Shown in pieces: positions 1-9,514 of a stretch of 64,000 nt of DNA (the stretch's first letter is position 1; every line of letters starts with the position of its first letter). Source of the stretch: Aliivibrio fischeri (lineage in GTDB: Bacteria > Pseudomonadota > Gammaproteobacteria > Enterobacterales > Vibrionaceae); contig NZ_WOBR01000004.1 of assembly GCF_009727955.1 (NCBI RefSeq), positions 993,724 to 1,057,723 of the forward strand. Reading direction: 5' to 3'. The notes under the pieces are model-generated. The model saw only the letters and a list, made by a program, of their open reading frames with translations. It was not told the DNA's origin and ran no database searches. Position numbers and translations under genes: made by a program.

Positions 1-488
1 ACATCAGTTTTATAGAATCCTTCATCTTCACAGCTGTTCCACGTTTCATGTATTTCTCTGATAATTTTCCCATCATCTTCGTTCAGATTAACATAGGCAA
101 AAATATAAAGATCTGAGTTGTATGCTTTTGTGCCGTTATTGCAGTTGTTTTTCGCATCAAATCCCTCAGATGAACCACAACTAAAGCTTTTATCAGCCCT
201 CAGTGAGTCCAAAGATTTAATCTGCACGGTAATTTTCTCATCCCGATACGTAAAAACTAGGTCATCTTGGTCACTTTCGTTACGTATGTGATGATACCCA
301 TCAAAGAATCTAAACCTATCAGGTTGTGTCTGAAGGGTTTTATAAACCATGAACTCTGCGAGATACCCTCTAGTATACGAGTCATGTAATGTAGAGTATG
401 ACCAAGACCAAAAATCAAGAACTGTACCTAGCGGTGAAGTTTATAAACCAATTGACTCTGAACCATCAAGATTTTCTAACTTGAACAT
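1..488 (-). pseudogene. Interrupted ORF of unknown function, cut by left edge
   Basis: On the minus strand an ATG at 486-488 opens a frame reading MFKLENLDGSESIGL. It meets a TAA at 441-443, then stays open in the same frame to the window edge (about 146 more codons). Residues just after the stop (TSPLGTVLDFWSWSYSTL, then YTRGYLAEFMVYKTLQ) continue naturally from those before it. The pattern F-W-x-W-x(3)-L...RG-x-LAEF recalls a family of uncharacterised proteins often found near restriction and defence genes; that is recall, not a search. The only ATG after the stop is at 349-351 and would lose the conserved start. A nonsense mutation, or a sequencing error, is the simplest reading. The C-terminus lies outside the window. 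Confidence 0.5.
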
Positions 489-808
489 AATATTCCTTCT
501 TTCAATAACAAACGTATTCTGGCAAATTTACCTATAAAAAATAAGCTTAGATATAACAAAATAACTTACTTCGCTTTCTAATTCTACGTATGGTTAAATA
601 TCTAACGTCAAATTGAATAGCATCCAACTTAGTATACTAAATAGCCATCAAATCAGTAGATGCTCTTTGACTTGATTTCATATAGCAATAGTGAAATGGT
701 TACTCTTGCCTTTTGCCCGCCATTAGCTGTTGTATCCCAAAATTTGAATTCTATTATTCGCTTTGATACCACTTATAACTCATTTTTGAGCACAAACGCG
801 TCAGCAAC

Positions 809-835
809 GACCTAACAACAGAAGTGTGTTAGGTC
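809..835. terminator. Hairpin in the 489-970 gap, possible terminator
   Basis: A perfect 9-bp stem, GACCTAACA (809-817) with TGTTAGGTC (827-835), has a 9-nt loop and is followed on the plus strand by ACTTTTCTG. The T-run is weak, so termination is only a possibility. The rest of the 489-970 gap is AT-rich, with no ORF or other structure that I can support. It separates the broken minus-strand ORF on the left from the 3' end of the large STAND gene on the right. Confidence 0.4.
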
Positions 836-970
836 ACTTTTCTGATATCCACTAAATTAGATTAGAAAAGTATAGAGGACATATACTATAAATATTCTGG
901 GGCAAGAACAGCTACCAAAGCGTATTTGATAACTATCAGATCAATTCTAACCTAATACAAATGAGCACAA

Positions 971-3900
971 TCAAACACGTATTTTCCTAGATCTAATCAT
1001 ATGCTCTCGAAGGTAATAAGCCCTTGCAGAACCAGTTTCTACAATTCCATTAAGTAGCTCAAGGCATGAGTTATACATTTTCCTATTTAATGCACCTCTA
1101 TTTTCTATTTGAAGATATCGTCCTATCGACATTTCTAAATAATAAGCCGTATTAATTTGCTTACCTATAAGTTCTGAGTTCACAGTGAACTTTGAAGCTA
1201 GAAGATGAATACCTTTATCAAAGAACACACTATGAAAGTGATATATTAAAGACGTTAAAGCTTCAAAAACGTGACTATTGCCAGCAGATTGATTGGCAAA
1301 TTCCAATAAATAGTGTGCCCCTGCCTTCATGTCACGTTCTTCATTAGGATGACCTTGCCAAGGACTATCCGCATACATTAGTCCACGTAATAGCTGATTT
1401 AAATCATTCTGTAGCCCTACATAACGGTCATTGACATCATTCATGGCTATCTTATGTGCCTCTGGTGCTAACAAACTCCAAAGTGACCAGACTGCGTAAT
1501 AATCATCTTCTTTTTCCACTACTACATTATATGAGAGTGTTATAGAATAAATAAAGCTGGGGGCTTTTGAACACCCTAAGACCAATAACTCTTTAAAGGG
1601 CATAAAATTATTATTTCTTGAATAAATAACATGCTCAGAAAGGCAATCTCGCATCTGTTTTTTTATGTCATAATTTATTTTTTCATCACCACTTGAACGA
1701 TGATTCTGATATTCAGTATCAAATACAAAATTCACTAACCTGTTAACCAACTGAATCTGAACATCATCCGTAGTACAATATGGAACCATTAACATTGGTA
1801 AATGAAGAAACCATGAACAATGGCTTTCCAAAGAAATATCGTTAACCGAAAGCTTAAATTTTCCATCAACTAATTCATTGCGAAATGTTGTTATCAGGGC
1901 ATTCCATTTTTCGATAGCTGCTTGCAACTCATCACCTTGTAGATGATAAAACCTACGTACCACACTATCTTCTCTTCGTAACCTGGCGTACTCAACTATT
2001 CCAGCTATACAACTGGATGCTAATTCAACGTCTCTTGACCAAAGAAATTCCCTTACCCCCTTAGCAGCATAAGCACTAACATTAAGGTTCTCATGGGTTA
2101 ATGCTGTTGCCAAAGCAAACTTCAAATGATCTTCTTGTTCTGAATCTAGCTCTAAATCAAATAATTTAGGCAAAACAAATGCACACGCTCCAGAGCCATA
2201 ATAATCAGTCTTATCATGGGCTGTTGTTCCATTCATATTATCTGCGTGCATAAATATTGACTCTAGGATAACTCCTAGACACCACTCTTTATCTCCATCA
2301 CTTAAATTCAAAAGGTCATCTCTAACACAAACAGCAGCAACAATTGTGATTGTACCAACCACCATATCGGCAAAGTTGTGAATTTCACCTTTTTGGAGGG
2401 AATTAAGTAATTCTTTTGCAGCTATTAATGCATCTTGATATGAAGAGAAATATTTTTCTTCGAGTAACTTCTCTTCGAATAATTTTTGTCCCCATAAATT
2501 CAAACTAATTACAGTGTTATCAATTGCATGTTTTTCATTAAACTCTTGCTGATCTTGCTTTAAATCTGCTGGAAGCTCAGACGAGCTTTGAAGCAATATT
2601 TGATCATTATCTTTATCTTCAACAGCTTCCCAAGTCCTTGTATCAACTCGGTGTACCATATACCGAAGATTTTTTTCATTACGAGCAGTCGCTTCACCTG
2701 TCAATTCATCAACAATTTTTAAAGCAGAATCTCTTAACTCACTTACGAATTGAAGCCTTGTTAATAAGGTTTCTAAAGACTCTTTTCTCCAAGGTCTAAG
2801 TGCGGCTTTTCTTCTTTCCTCGATGTAAATTTTTGTCATTACATCTCTTTGATGGTTAAAGACGTGTAATTCATTCCCTCCCCTTTCTTGCGTCATTCGA
2901 ATTAAATCTAAATGGTATAAATCAGCAGTTTTCAGTAAAGGAAATGCTGCTTTTCCTACTTTATTAGGGAAACCTGTCGCCACAGAAGATAAAACAGATG
3001 TAAGCATTACAGAGTTACTTTTTCTGAGCAAGTAATCGTATATCCACTCTATTTCATTGTCTTCACTACACGTATCTACATATTCAACTAACCAATTCTC
3101 TAACGCCATAAGCGCACACTGAAGAAGACATGGTAATGTTGACTGACCTCGGTAACCTTTCCAAAGGTGAGGTGAGGCATACTGCTTTATTAATGTTCCA
3201 TCATTGAGAATTACATCCACTTGCTTTGCAGCTACTTCATCAGAGAAGTACTTTTCTTGTTCATCCGAAGAAGCAACGCCAAACTCAGATTCAGCATACT
3301 TCTGTGCAGTTAAATTGCATAATTTAATAATAAAATCTAACGCTAATCTAGGTTTTGATTCAAGGAGGTACTTAAAAGGTCCTTTAGAACCACTTGCGGG
3401 GAAAAAATCACGTTCTCGATCTAAACCATAGGATTCTTCAACATCAATTCGACCATAAGAACTATAGCCAAACTCATCTTCTTCTGGTTTTTGCAGTAAC
3501 CATTCATGCAAAGAAAGCTTAACTACAAAGTCAGGATTACGCTTGCACAACATAGGCACATTAGTGCCTACAAGAGCTAAACTAGTCAGCTCATCAACAT
3601 AGCTTAACCTTCTAGGCTTTATCTTGGAGATGAAAACATCCTGATCCATTAATTCATCAAATTTTTCTTTGATTGCTGTCGAAACCTTTAATAGGACATT
3701 AAGTATTTTCTTTCTTCGCCCCTCATCACGATAAGAATCTTTAACCTGTTCAAGCAGCCATAAACTCAATAAGCCAACCTTTTCTGAAGCTTTTGGCAGA
3801 TCATCATATATATTGATGAGGCCACACCATTCATTTATCACCTCAACAGCTTGAGTATGCATGGAGTTATTCAAATCGTGCTTAACCTCATAGATGAAAT

Positions 3901-6085
3901 TAAACAGTGCTTCCCAACCATTCCCATAGGGTTGTAAGAACAAATACTTTAACATTCCTGACTTTTCATCTTCAATCAGTAAATCGTTATATAGTGAGCT
4001 TGGTCTTTGACAGGTTATTCTGAGAATAAAACAAAAACGGATCAATAGTGCACAATCATCTTTTAAAAGCTGAGATTTTAGAGAGTAGAGAAAGCTTTCT
4101 GGCGAATCATGTTGCATGATTGCAGCAATAGCCTCATCCTTCCAGTAACTTTTTATGCCGTCCGTGGTTAATAACTCTTCAACAAATTCATTAGTTGCAT
4201 CATCAGATTTCAATTTCCTGTATAGCCATAACCTAAAGGCTCTGCTTATCGCTGGCTCATTACCAATAGTTAATAAAAAATTAATTAAATCATGTGAATT
4301 TTCAACGTACTCGCTCTCAATGTATTCTTCTAATGCCCAATCCTCTAATACATCGTGCATTGGACTGATAGTAGCAGACCTCTGATCACGGTGAATTAAA
4401 TGATCTTCTTCCAATTTCGCAACGACTTCAGGATCAAACTCACTAGCTCTGATACCAAATAGCATTTTTTTCGCACGTTGTTTTGCAATATTAATGAAAG
4501 TTGTTCTTCGTTTATCCGGCATTCCTGATTTTCTATCTGCCTCTTTAGAAATCACTGTTGCCCAAACAGTGTTTCTAAAATCGACTTCAGTATCACCAGA
4601 TTTAAATTGTGCACCATTGCCAATAGCTCTTACCGCAATCTCGATAAAAAATGGTACTTTAAGTAAGTCAGCTAACGAATCATTAGATATTAACCCTGTT
4701 AGCTCTGGAGAATGCTCACAGACTTGAGAAACTTGATCCTTAGAAAGCCCTTCTATATTTACACTGTCAAATTGAATAGCACTAGGTTGAAGATAATTAA
4801 AAACAAGTTGTTGATATGCATAATCACGGCCCGTAGCAATAATGGTCCAACCTACTTGTCTTTTTATGTATTGAAGTAAATCTACAAAAGCATCTTGATA
4901 GTTTAGTTCTAAAACTTTTTCTAGGGATTCAATAACAAGTATTTTTTCTTTAAGTAATGAGAAGTGCCCCTCAATCTGCCCTAACGTGGAATTCATTCCA
5001 ATAGATGTAAATACATCATTAAGATGGCTTTTATCTAAATCTTCAGCTCTTAAATAGAAAACAGGAACATCTTTACCTTTCGTTGAGATAAAATCTTTTA
5101 CAACTCCTGATTTGCCAACACCTCTAGCACCAGTAACAAAAAGAAAATCATTTGCACCGTACAGTTCAGATATTTTTGCTAGCTGCTCAGCCCTATCTAC
5201 ATGAAAACCATTGATAGTGTTCGATATCCCCTCAAAAATATGAGCACCACGCTCTTGAAGCTTTAATAAATCATTTTCAAAGCTTACTTTACTTGATGAC
5301 TCAAATAAGAACTTTACTTCTTCAGGTGCATTATCTTTAGTTAGAACTCCTGCATTCTGGTTAAACTCTTGAACACAAGTAACTAACTTAGATAAAACGA
5401 GAGATGGTGATTCGTCTGAGTAACATTCGATCAAAGAGCACAGTAAATTTGCGACGACTGAAAATTTCGCATCTAAATCAAGAGATATTATCTGAAAAGC
5501 TTTTAAGAAATGCCATAATTCATCATCAGTAATTGCATTCCCTTCGTTAGCATTGGTTAATTGTGCCCTGAATATATTTAGCTTTTTAACTTTTTCTTTA
5601 CTAGTAAAACCTTTAGTTTTTGATTTTTTAATAAAGTCTGCTGAATTGGATGAATACTTAGCCCACTCCAGTATAGGAAGAGTATTGTTAACATCAAGCT
5701 TAGGTAACGGCCCTGTTATTAATGCAATTGAATCACTTTCAATATTAAAACCAGTATTTTTAAAATCTTTCCATGCACTGTTCACAACTTCAGCGAACAT
5801 TGAGTCCACAGATTCACTTACCGTTATTTCATGCTTAATCTGAGCAAAAAGCTGACTTTGGTTACTTGCTTTATCCGTTGCAACTAAAACAAAATCATCC
5901 GTATTTACACCATCATATTTATTCTGAAATTTTAACTCTTTTGCCTTCATATGCTGTGATAGACAAGGAACACAAGACTTTGTTAACAATGACAGTGCAA
6001 AAGCTGCTTGAACTCTTGTTTCAAAGTTTACGCCACCACCTCCTGTAGAAAATGGATTACTCTGCTGTTTGACATCTTTACTCAT
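971..6085 (-). CDS. Avs-like STAND NTPase with N-terminal Cap4-like nuclease domain
   Basis: A 1704-aa protein. The N-terminus (about residues 10-95) has a Gly-rich stretch followed by NFETRVQAAFALSLL, then an acidic DD near 63-64 and QIKH near 82-85. This fits the D...QxK core of Cap4-type PD-(D/E)xK nucleases. A P-loop GARGVGKS lies near 319-326, and KILVIESLEKV is a probable Walker B region. The remaining ~1200 residues look alpha-helical and repeat-like. Nuclease plus STAND ATPase plus long sensor is the layout of antiviral Avs proteins, which detect phage proteins and then cleave DNA; the target here cannot be read from sequence. An in-frame GTG at 6106 and ATG at 6097 exist. I chose ATG 6085 because GGAG (6092-6095) sits 6 nt upstream. 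It lies about 320 bp behind the helicase operon on the same strand and probably has its own promoter. Confidence 0.7.
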   Translation of the reverse strand: MSKDVKQQSNPFSTGGGGVNFETRVQAAFALSLLTKSCVPCLSQHMKAKELKFQNKYDGVNTDDFVLVATDKASNQSQLFAQIKHEITVSESVDSMFAEVVNSAWKDFKNTGFNIESDSIALITGPLPKLDVNNTLPILEWAKYSSNSADFIKKSKTKGFTSKEKVKKLNIFRAQLTNANEGNAITDDELWHFLKAFQIISLDLDAKFSVVANLLCSLIECYSDESPSLVLSKLVTCVQEFNQNAGVLTKDNAPEEVKFLFESSSKVSFENDLLKLQERGAHIFEGISNTINGFHVDRAEQLAKISELYGANDFLFVTGARGVGKSGVVKDFISTKGKDVPVFYLRAEDLDKSHLNDVFTSIGMNSTLGQIEGHFSLLKEKILVIESLEKVLELNYQDAFVDLLQYIKRQVGWTIIATGRDYAYQQLVFNYLQPSAIQFDSVNIEGLSKDQVSQVCEHSPELTGLISNDSLADLLKVPFFIEIAVRAIGNGAQFKSGDTEVDFRNTVWATVISKEADRKSGMPDKRRTTFINIAKQRAKKMLFGIRASEFDPEVVAKLEEDHLIHRDQRSATISPMHDVLEDWALEEYIESEYVENSHDLINFLLTIGNEPAISRAFRLWLYRKLKSDDATNEFVEELLTTDGIKSYWKDEAIAAIMQHDSPESFLYSLKSQLLKDDCALLIRFCFILRITCQRPSSLYNDLLIEDEKSGMLKYLFLQPYGNGWEALFNFIYEVKHDLNNSMHTQAVEVINEWCGLINIYDDLPKASEKVGLLSLWLLEQVKDSYRDEGRRKKILNVLLKVSTAIKEKFDELMDQDVFISKIKPRRLSYVDELTSLALVGTNVPMLCKRNPDFVVKLSLHEWLLQKPEEDEFGYSSYGRIDVEESYGLDRERDFFPASGSKGPFKYLLESKPRLALDFIIKLCNLTAQKYAESEFGVASSDEQEKYFSDEVAAKQVDVILNDGTLIKQYASPHLWKGYRGQSTLPCLLQCALMALENWLVEYVDTCSEDNEIEWIYDYLLRKSNSVMLTSVLSSVATGFPNKVGKAAFPLLKTADLYHLDLIRMTQERGGNELHVFNHQRDVMTKIYIEERRKAALRPWRKESLETLLTRLQFVSELRDSALKIVDELTGEATARNEKNLRYMVHRVDTRTWEAVEDKDNDQILLQSSSELPADLKQDQQEFNEKHAIDNTVISLNLWGQKLFEEKLLEEKYFSSYQDALIAAKELLNSLQKGEIHNFADMVVGTITIVAAVCVRDDLLNLSDGDKEWCLGVILESIFMHADNMNGTTAHDKTDYYGSGACAFVLPKLFDLELDSEQEDHLKFALATALTHENLNVSAYAAKGVREFLWSRDVELASSCIAGIVEYARLRREDSVVRRFYHLQGDELQAAIEKWNALITTFRNELVDGKFKLSVNDISLESHCSWFLHLPMLMVPYCTTDDVQIQLVNRLVNFVFDTEYQNHRSSGDEKINYDIKKQMRDCLSEHVIYSRNNNFMPFKELLVLGCSKAPSFIYSITLSYNVVVEKEDDYYAVWSLWSLLAPEAHKIAMNDVNDRYVGLQNDLNQLLRGLMYADSPWQGHPNEERDMKAGAHYLLEFANQSAGNSHVFEALTSLIYHFHSVFFDKGIHLLASKFTVNSELIGKQINTAYYLEMSIGRYLQIENRGALNRKMYNSCLELLNGIVETGSARAYYLREHMIRSRKIRV

Positions 6086-6268
6086 TTTTATCTCCATAAG
6101 GCTCACAAAGAAGTGTGGGAATATTATTGTACGAGGATTAAACTAAATATCAGTATCTTACTGTAAAGTACAGAAAGAAAATATGAGCAGGTTAACTTAT
6201 ACGAAACAATCAGTTAAACCATAAAAAAAGAGGTATTTTGAACGTTAATTTTGTAATAAACAATAATC

Positions 6269-6284
6269 ATCAATTATAATTGAT
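6269..6284. promoter_or_regulatory. 16-bp perfect palindrome upstream of the STAND gene
   Basis: ATCAATTATAATTGAT is a perfect palindrome in the 320-bp gap between the helicase operon and the STAND gene (6086-6407). It is about 185 bp upstream of the STAND start. It could be a dimeric repressor site or chance in AT-rich DNA. A second short inverted repeat, GTGTTA-AC-TAACAC, lies near 6331-6344. No ORF or strong terminator was seen in the gap. Confidence 0.3.
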
Positions 6285-6407
6285 AGTTACCTTATCCATT
6301 CGAATTTCTGGAATAATTATCGGTCTTAAGTGTTAACTAACACACAATGGGGAAGAAATGAATTATAGTAATTCCACGTAGCCAATTTAAACCGATATTA
6401 GCTACTC

Positions 6408-6965
6408 TCAAACAACTTTCAGCGTAATTTCAGGCTCATCACATAAATACCACGCCACAAATTCTGCAAAAAGTTGAACCTCTCCATTCTCTAGCAAATC
6501 TAAGGGCATTTCTGTCCGTACCCCTGATGTATCTATCTTATCTACAATAAACTCTGCAATTTCATCTAAAGAATCCAAGTTCAATGCTATTTCTTTAACA
6601 ATATCTAGATCTAACACGGGAATATATTGAACAATGGTTTGTGAACTCGTTAGCCAAAAAACGATATCCCAATCATTAAGTATTTTGGGGAATTGAGGTA
6701 TTGCTATTTCCAATGCAGAATAAACACCTCCTGCATTATTTAGTTGGAAATCAGGATAAAAATATTCGTCATTAATTTTAAGAGCCAAAACCTTCTTTTC
6801 TTTTCTAAGTCGATAAATAGACCGGCTTCTCTTCTTGCCTTTAATTCTTAATTTATCAGCAAACTCAGACAAAGAAAGTAATATATGATTCTTTATAAAC
6901 TCTGCTTTTTGCTCTAAAAAACGTCGTTCTAACACTCTTCGTGTACTTTCAAGCTCATCATTCAT
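6408..6965 (-). CDS. Uncharacterised 185-aa protein, third gene of helicase operon
   Basis: No confident family. Residues ~25-75 contain a possible helix-turn-helix (LSLSEFADKLRIKGKKRSRS, then IYRLRKEKKVLAL) followed by INDEYFYPDFQL. The C-terminal part has an acidic helix and a motif ending NDWDIVFWLTSS. The YPDFQ and WDIVFWL pattern faintly recalls Xre/MbcA/ParS-type antitoxin proteins, where a similar hydrophobic core precedes the toxin-binding domain; this is weak. It starts 15 bp downstream of the helicase gene and is almost certainly cotranscribed with it. It could be the regulatory or immunity component of the three-gene unit. Confidence 0.55.
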   Translation of the reverse strand: MNDELESTRRVLERRFLEQKAEFIKNHILLSLSEFADKLRIKGKKRSRSIYRLRKEKKVLALKINDEYFYPDFQLNNAGGVYSALEIAIPQFPKILNDWDIVFWLTSSQTIVQYIPVLDLDIVKEIALNLDSLDEIAEFIVDKIDTSGVRTEMPLDLLENGEVQLFAEFVAWYLCDEPEITLKVV

Positions 6966-6980
6966 TTCATTTTCCTTCAG

Positions 6981-8369
6981 CTAAATCATGTAACTAAATA
7001 CAGAGATCACTCTCTGCTTGAAATCACCTTGTAAGGCAATATTTGAAAAGGATGAATTAGCATTACTATTTAGTGGGTAATCGTCAAACATAACCTCTAG
7101 ACGCTCATTCAGTGCTCTTTGCGTTGCTTTAAAGGCCTTATCTGGATTATCAAATACCGTTGTCGGTAATAAATTAGCCTTTTGAGTCATCTCAATGTCT
7201 CTTTCTATTACTGAATAATCTGGTATATCTTCATCTATTCGCTCAGCAAATTCTGTTAATTTTGGTTCAGCAATTGTGAACAACCAGGCTTCTTGATTTT
7301 TTGATTGAGTCACTCGTAAAATACGGCCTAATACCTGTCTAAAATACAGCTCTGTTTTTACAGTACTCAAATGACAACAAACCTGTAAACGAGGAATATC
7401 TGTTCCTTCAGAGATCATTCCAACACTAACAATCCATTGTGTATTACTACTCCTAAAGTTTGCGATTTCATTTAATGGATTATCATGCCTATAGGTAACA
7501 ATGGTTGCTGTTTGCTTGAATTTAGTTTCGAGTATATTTAAAAGCTCAATAGCATGACTAACCGATGATGCAACGACTAATCCAGCGGCTTCTGGGTTAT
7601 CTTTCCTAACTTCTGCCAATTTATGACAACTTAACTTCAGTAAGTAATTCATCGTTTCTGGATGAGTAATCACTGATTCATAATTTACAGAGGAATGCTT
7701 TAATAACTCAGATACACTGCCAAATGTTTGTTTTCCCTCTTCACTCTTGGTTACTTGAAAATTATTATTATCAACAAGTACTAAATGAGGATTACGACAA
7801 ACTTTATCCCTCACGGCTTCCCCTAATCCATAGATATAATCACAATAAATTTGATTATCTGGATCTGTATATTTAGCAAGAGTTATCGGGGTAAAATCAC
7901 TGCGCCATGGAGTCCCAGTTAATGCCAGCGTATATTTTGCTTTCGATTGAATTTTAGTTAGAATTTTTTCACCCCATGCATTAGATTCTGAAAGATCAGA
8001 TCCTGAGCAATGATGGATCTCATCAAAAACAACTAATACATTATGGTTTTCTAAGATTTGCCAGAAATCATCACTTAAATAAAGCATATTTTGATAAGTA
8101 TATGACCCACCAACCGATCCGATCGTACCGTGAAATGACGCATTAAAACGGTAAGAAAAAGTAGAACGCATCCCTTCAGCAACAATCAATGATGGTGAAA
8201 AGCACAGAATAAAATCAATCTCATTTGTCTGTTTTAATCGATAAGCTATTTCAGCCGCAGCTATTGATTTTCCGGCCCCAGGTGTAGCAAGTAATAATAT
8301 ATCCTGCTGACCATTCTCATATTTATGAAGACTTAAATTAACCACTTCTATTTGCCACTTTCTCAGCAT
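6981..8369 (-). CDS. Superfamily 2 DEAD/DEAH-type helicase
   Basis: A 462-aa SF2 helicase. Visible motifs are P-loop TPGAGKS (about 30-35), DEIHH Walker B (116-120), TGTPWRSD motif III, a GTDIPRL motif and QVLGRILR motif VI. This is the compact two-RecA layout of type III restriction/Hachiman-type helicases, with no extra nuclease domain visible. The start overlaps the stop of the upstream gene by one base (TAATG), so the two are translationally coupled. The role in the operon is inferred to be DNA translocation or unwinding in a defence module. A metabolic repair helicase is less likely given the CAST cargo setting. Confidence 0.8.
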   Translation of the reverse strand: MLRKWQIEVVNLSLHKYENGQQDILLLATPGAGKSIAAAEIAYRLKQTNEIDFILCFSPSLIVAEGMRSTFSYRFNASFHGTIGSVGGSYTYQNMLYLSDDFWQILENHNVLVVFDEIHHCSGSDLSESNAWGEKILTKIQSKAKYTLALTGTPWRSDFTPITLAKYTDPDNQIYCDYIYGLGEAVRDKVCRNPHLVLVDNNNFQVTKSEEGKQTFGSVSELLKHSSVNYESVITHPETMNYLLKLSCHKLAEVRKDNPEAAGLVVASSVSHAIELLNILETKFKQTATIVTYRHDNPLNEIANFRSSNTQWIVSVGMISEGTDIPRLQVCCHLSTVKTELYFRQVLGRILRVTQSKNQEAWLFTIAEPKLTEFAERIDEDIPDYSVIERDIEMTQKANLLPTTVFDNPDKAFKATQRALNERLEVMFDDYPLNSNANSSFSNIALQGDFKQRVISVFSYMI

Positions 8370-8941
8370 TAGACTTTTGCCTTATCCAATTGGATTATTT
8401 TAGTCAATGCATTTACTTTTCCACACAACGTTGCTGATTGATTTCGTAAATCTAAATAAAGCGACTGTAAATGAGTCGAATCTTCAGGGAAAGACGACAT
8501 AATATGCTTAACTTCTTCGGTTTCACTTAATAACATTGTCAATTCAGCTTCGTATTGTGATTTTTGTTGCATCACTGTGTTCAATAATTTTGAGATTGAA
8601 TCTACTTTTAGATCTTTATTATGTATTTTAGGATCTATATGAGTGAGCTTCGCCTTTTTTTTAAATTCATAAGGCTTCACGATTATCTCTGAGTTTAAAA
8701 GTAACTGAGTTTGAGAGTACGTTATTTTTTTACCTTTTGCTTTTGGAGACCTAGACAGTAGCTGTTTATGTTCAAGAGCTGCAACTTGACGATACACAAA
8801 AGCTCCAGCAGCTTCTTTCGATTCAAAAAAATCAGAAACTTTTAACACGTAATCTCTCATGTCAGATACGGTAAAAACATCTAACTTATTTTCTATCAAT
8901 ATCTTAAAGACGATCTCATTTAGCTTTACTTTATTACTCAC
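8369..8941 (-). CDS. Uncharacterised 190-aa protein, first gene of helicase operon
   Basis: Family not recognised. The N-terminal ~80 residues read like a winged-helix fold (FTVSDMRDYVLKVSDF, YRQVAALEHKQLLSRSPKAK, then a beta-wing KGKKITYSQTQLL). The C-terminal half is predicted coiled coil, rich in K, E, L and Q. It could be a DNA-binding partner of the helicase. Its promoter region (8942-9044) is shared with the divergent xre gene and carries two CTTAG-N5-CTAAG inverted repeats, so it is probably Xre-controlled. The stop codon overlaps the helicase start. Confidence 0.6.
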   Translation of the reverse strand: MSNKVKLNEIVFKILIENKLDVFTVSDMRDYVLKVSDFFESKEAAGAFVYRQVAALEHKQLLSRSPKAKGKKITYSQTQLLLNSEIIVKPYEFKKKAKLTHIDPKIHNKDLKVDSISKLLNTVMQQKSQYEAELTMLLSETEEVKHIMSSFPEDSTHLQSLYLDLRNQSATLCGKVNALTKIIQLDKAKV

Positions 8942-8966
8942 AACCCAAATACCTCAACCAAAAAAA

Positions 8967-8981
8967 CTTAGGATTGCTAAG
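8967..8981. promoter_or_regulatory. Candidate Xre operator 1
   Basis: CTTAG-GATTG-CTAAG, a perfect 5-bp inverted repeat with 5-bp spacer, 26 bp upstream of the minus-strand 190-aa gene. The same half-sites recur at 9001-9015 (34 bp centre to centre, about three helical turns) and imperfectly at 9515-9529. A site repeated around an Xre gene is the usual sign of its operator. Confidence 0.65.
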
Positions 8982-9000
8982 TATACAAGAATAGGTAAAA

Positions 9001-9015
9001 CTTAGACAATCTAAG
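9001..9015. promoter_or_regulatory. Candidate Xre operator 2
   Basis: CTTAG-ACAAT-CTAAG, half-sites identical to the first operator, 30 bp upstream of the xre GTG start. With 8967-8981 it fills the divergent promoter region, so the Xre protein is expected to repress itself and the leftward helicase operon. Confidence 0.65.
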
Positions 9016-9044
9016 TTATTAAAGGTATTTATGATGATGAGTCT

Positions 9045-9347
9045 GTGGAAAGAGAAAATCCAATCCCAAAACGACTTAAAGAAGCTCGTAAGCATGCCAA
9101 GATCACCCAAAAAGAATTGGGTATTCGAATCGGTATGGAAGAGAGTTCTGCGAGTGGGCGAATGAATCACTACGAGAAAGGTCGCCACACACCTGATATT
9201 AGTGTGCTGCAACGTATGGCAAAAGAACTTGGTGTTCCACTGAGTTACTTCTTTTGTGAATCTGATTCGTTAGCTGAATTGAATCTACTAATAGGGAAAA
9301 TGAGTGAGGAAGAACGAGTTAAGTTAATAGAATCACTAAAACAATAA
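9045..9347 (+). CDS. Xre-family HTH regulator of the CAST region
   Basis: A 100-aa protein with a canonical HTH_3 domain at residues ~8-65 (RLKEARKHAKITQKELGIRI, then MNHYEKGRHTPDISVLQRMA, then ELGVPLSYFF) and a short C-terminal helical tail. It starts at GTG 9045; the ATGs at 9031-9039 are in another frame. It sits 200 bp before tniQ. Type I-F3 Tn7-CRISPR elements commonly carry an Xre gene at this place, and one such Xre has been shown to control the cas operon and guide expression. The CTTAG-N5-CTAAG sites upstream of itself, the leftward operon and tniQ support the same role here. Confidence 0.85.
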   Translation: MERENPIPKRLKEARKHAKITQKELGIRIGMEESSASGRMNHYEKGRHTPDISVLQRMAKELGVPLSYFFCESDSLAELNLLIGKMSEEERVKLIESLKQ

Positions 9348-9358
9348 AATCAAAAAAA

Positions 9359-9390
9359 GCACTGCTATTTAAAAATCAAAATAACAGTGC
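9359..9390 (+). terminator. Probable terminator after xre
   Basis: GCACTG (9359-9364) pairs with CAGTGC (9385-9390). An inner TATTT/AAATA pairing extends the stem. The following CTTTCCC is only a short pyrimidine run, so termination may be partial. Confidence 0.5.
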
Positions 9391-9514
9391 CTTTCCCATA
9401 CCAACTCAAACTCCATTAAGCCTACATAAAATATAAATGAGCTATAGCCTTCACATTCTGAACAATTACCCTACCTCTTTTTTGACATTCAATAGAATCT
9501 AACCTAAAAATAAA

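Noticed and set aside
349-537. 62-aa plus-strand ORF
   Set aside because: Antisense to the interrupted minus-strand ORF, which has the more protein-like translation.
8934-9212. 92-aa minus-strand ORF
   Set aside because: It overlaps xre antisense and covers the operator region; its composition is unlike a protein.
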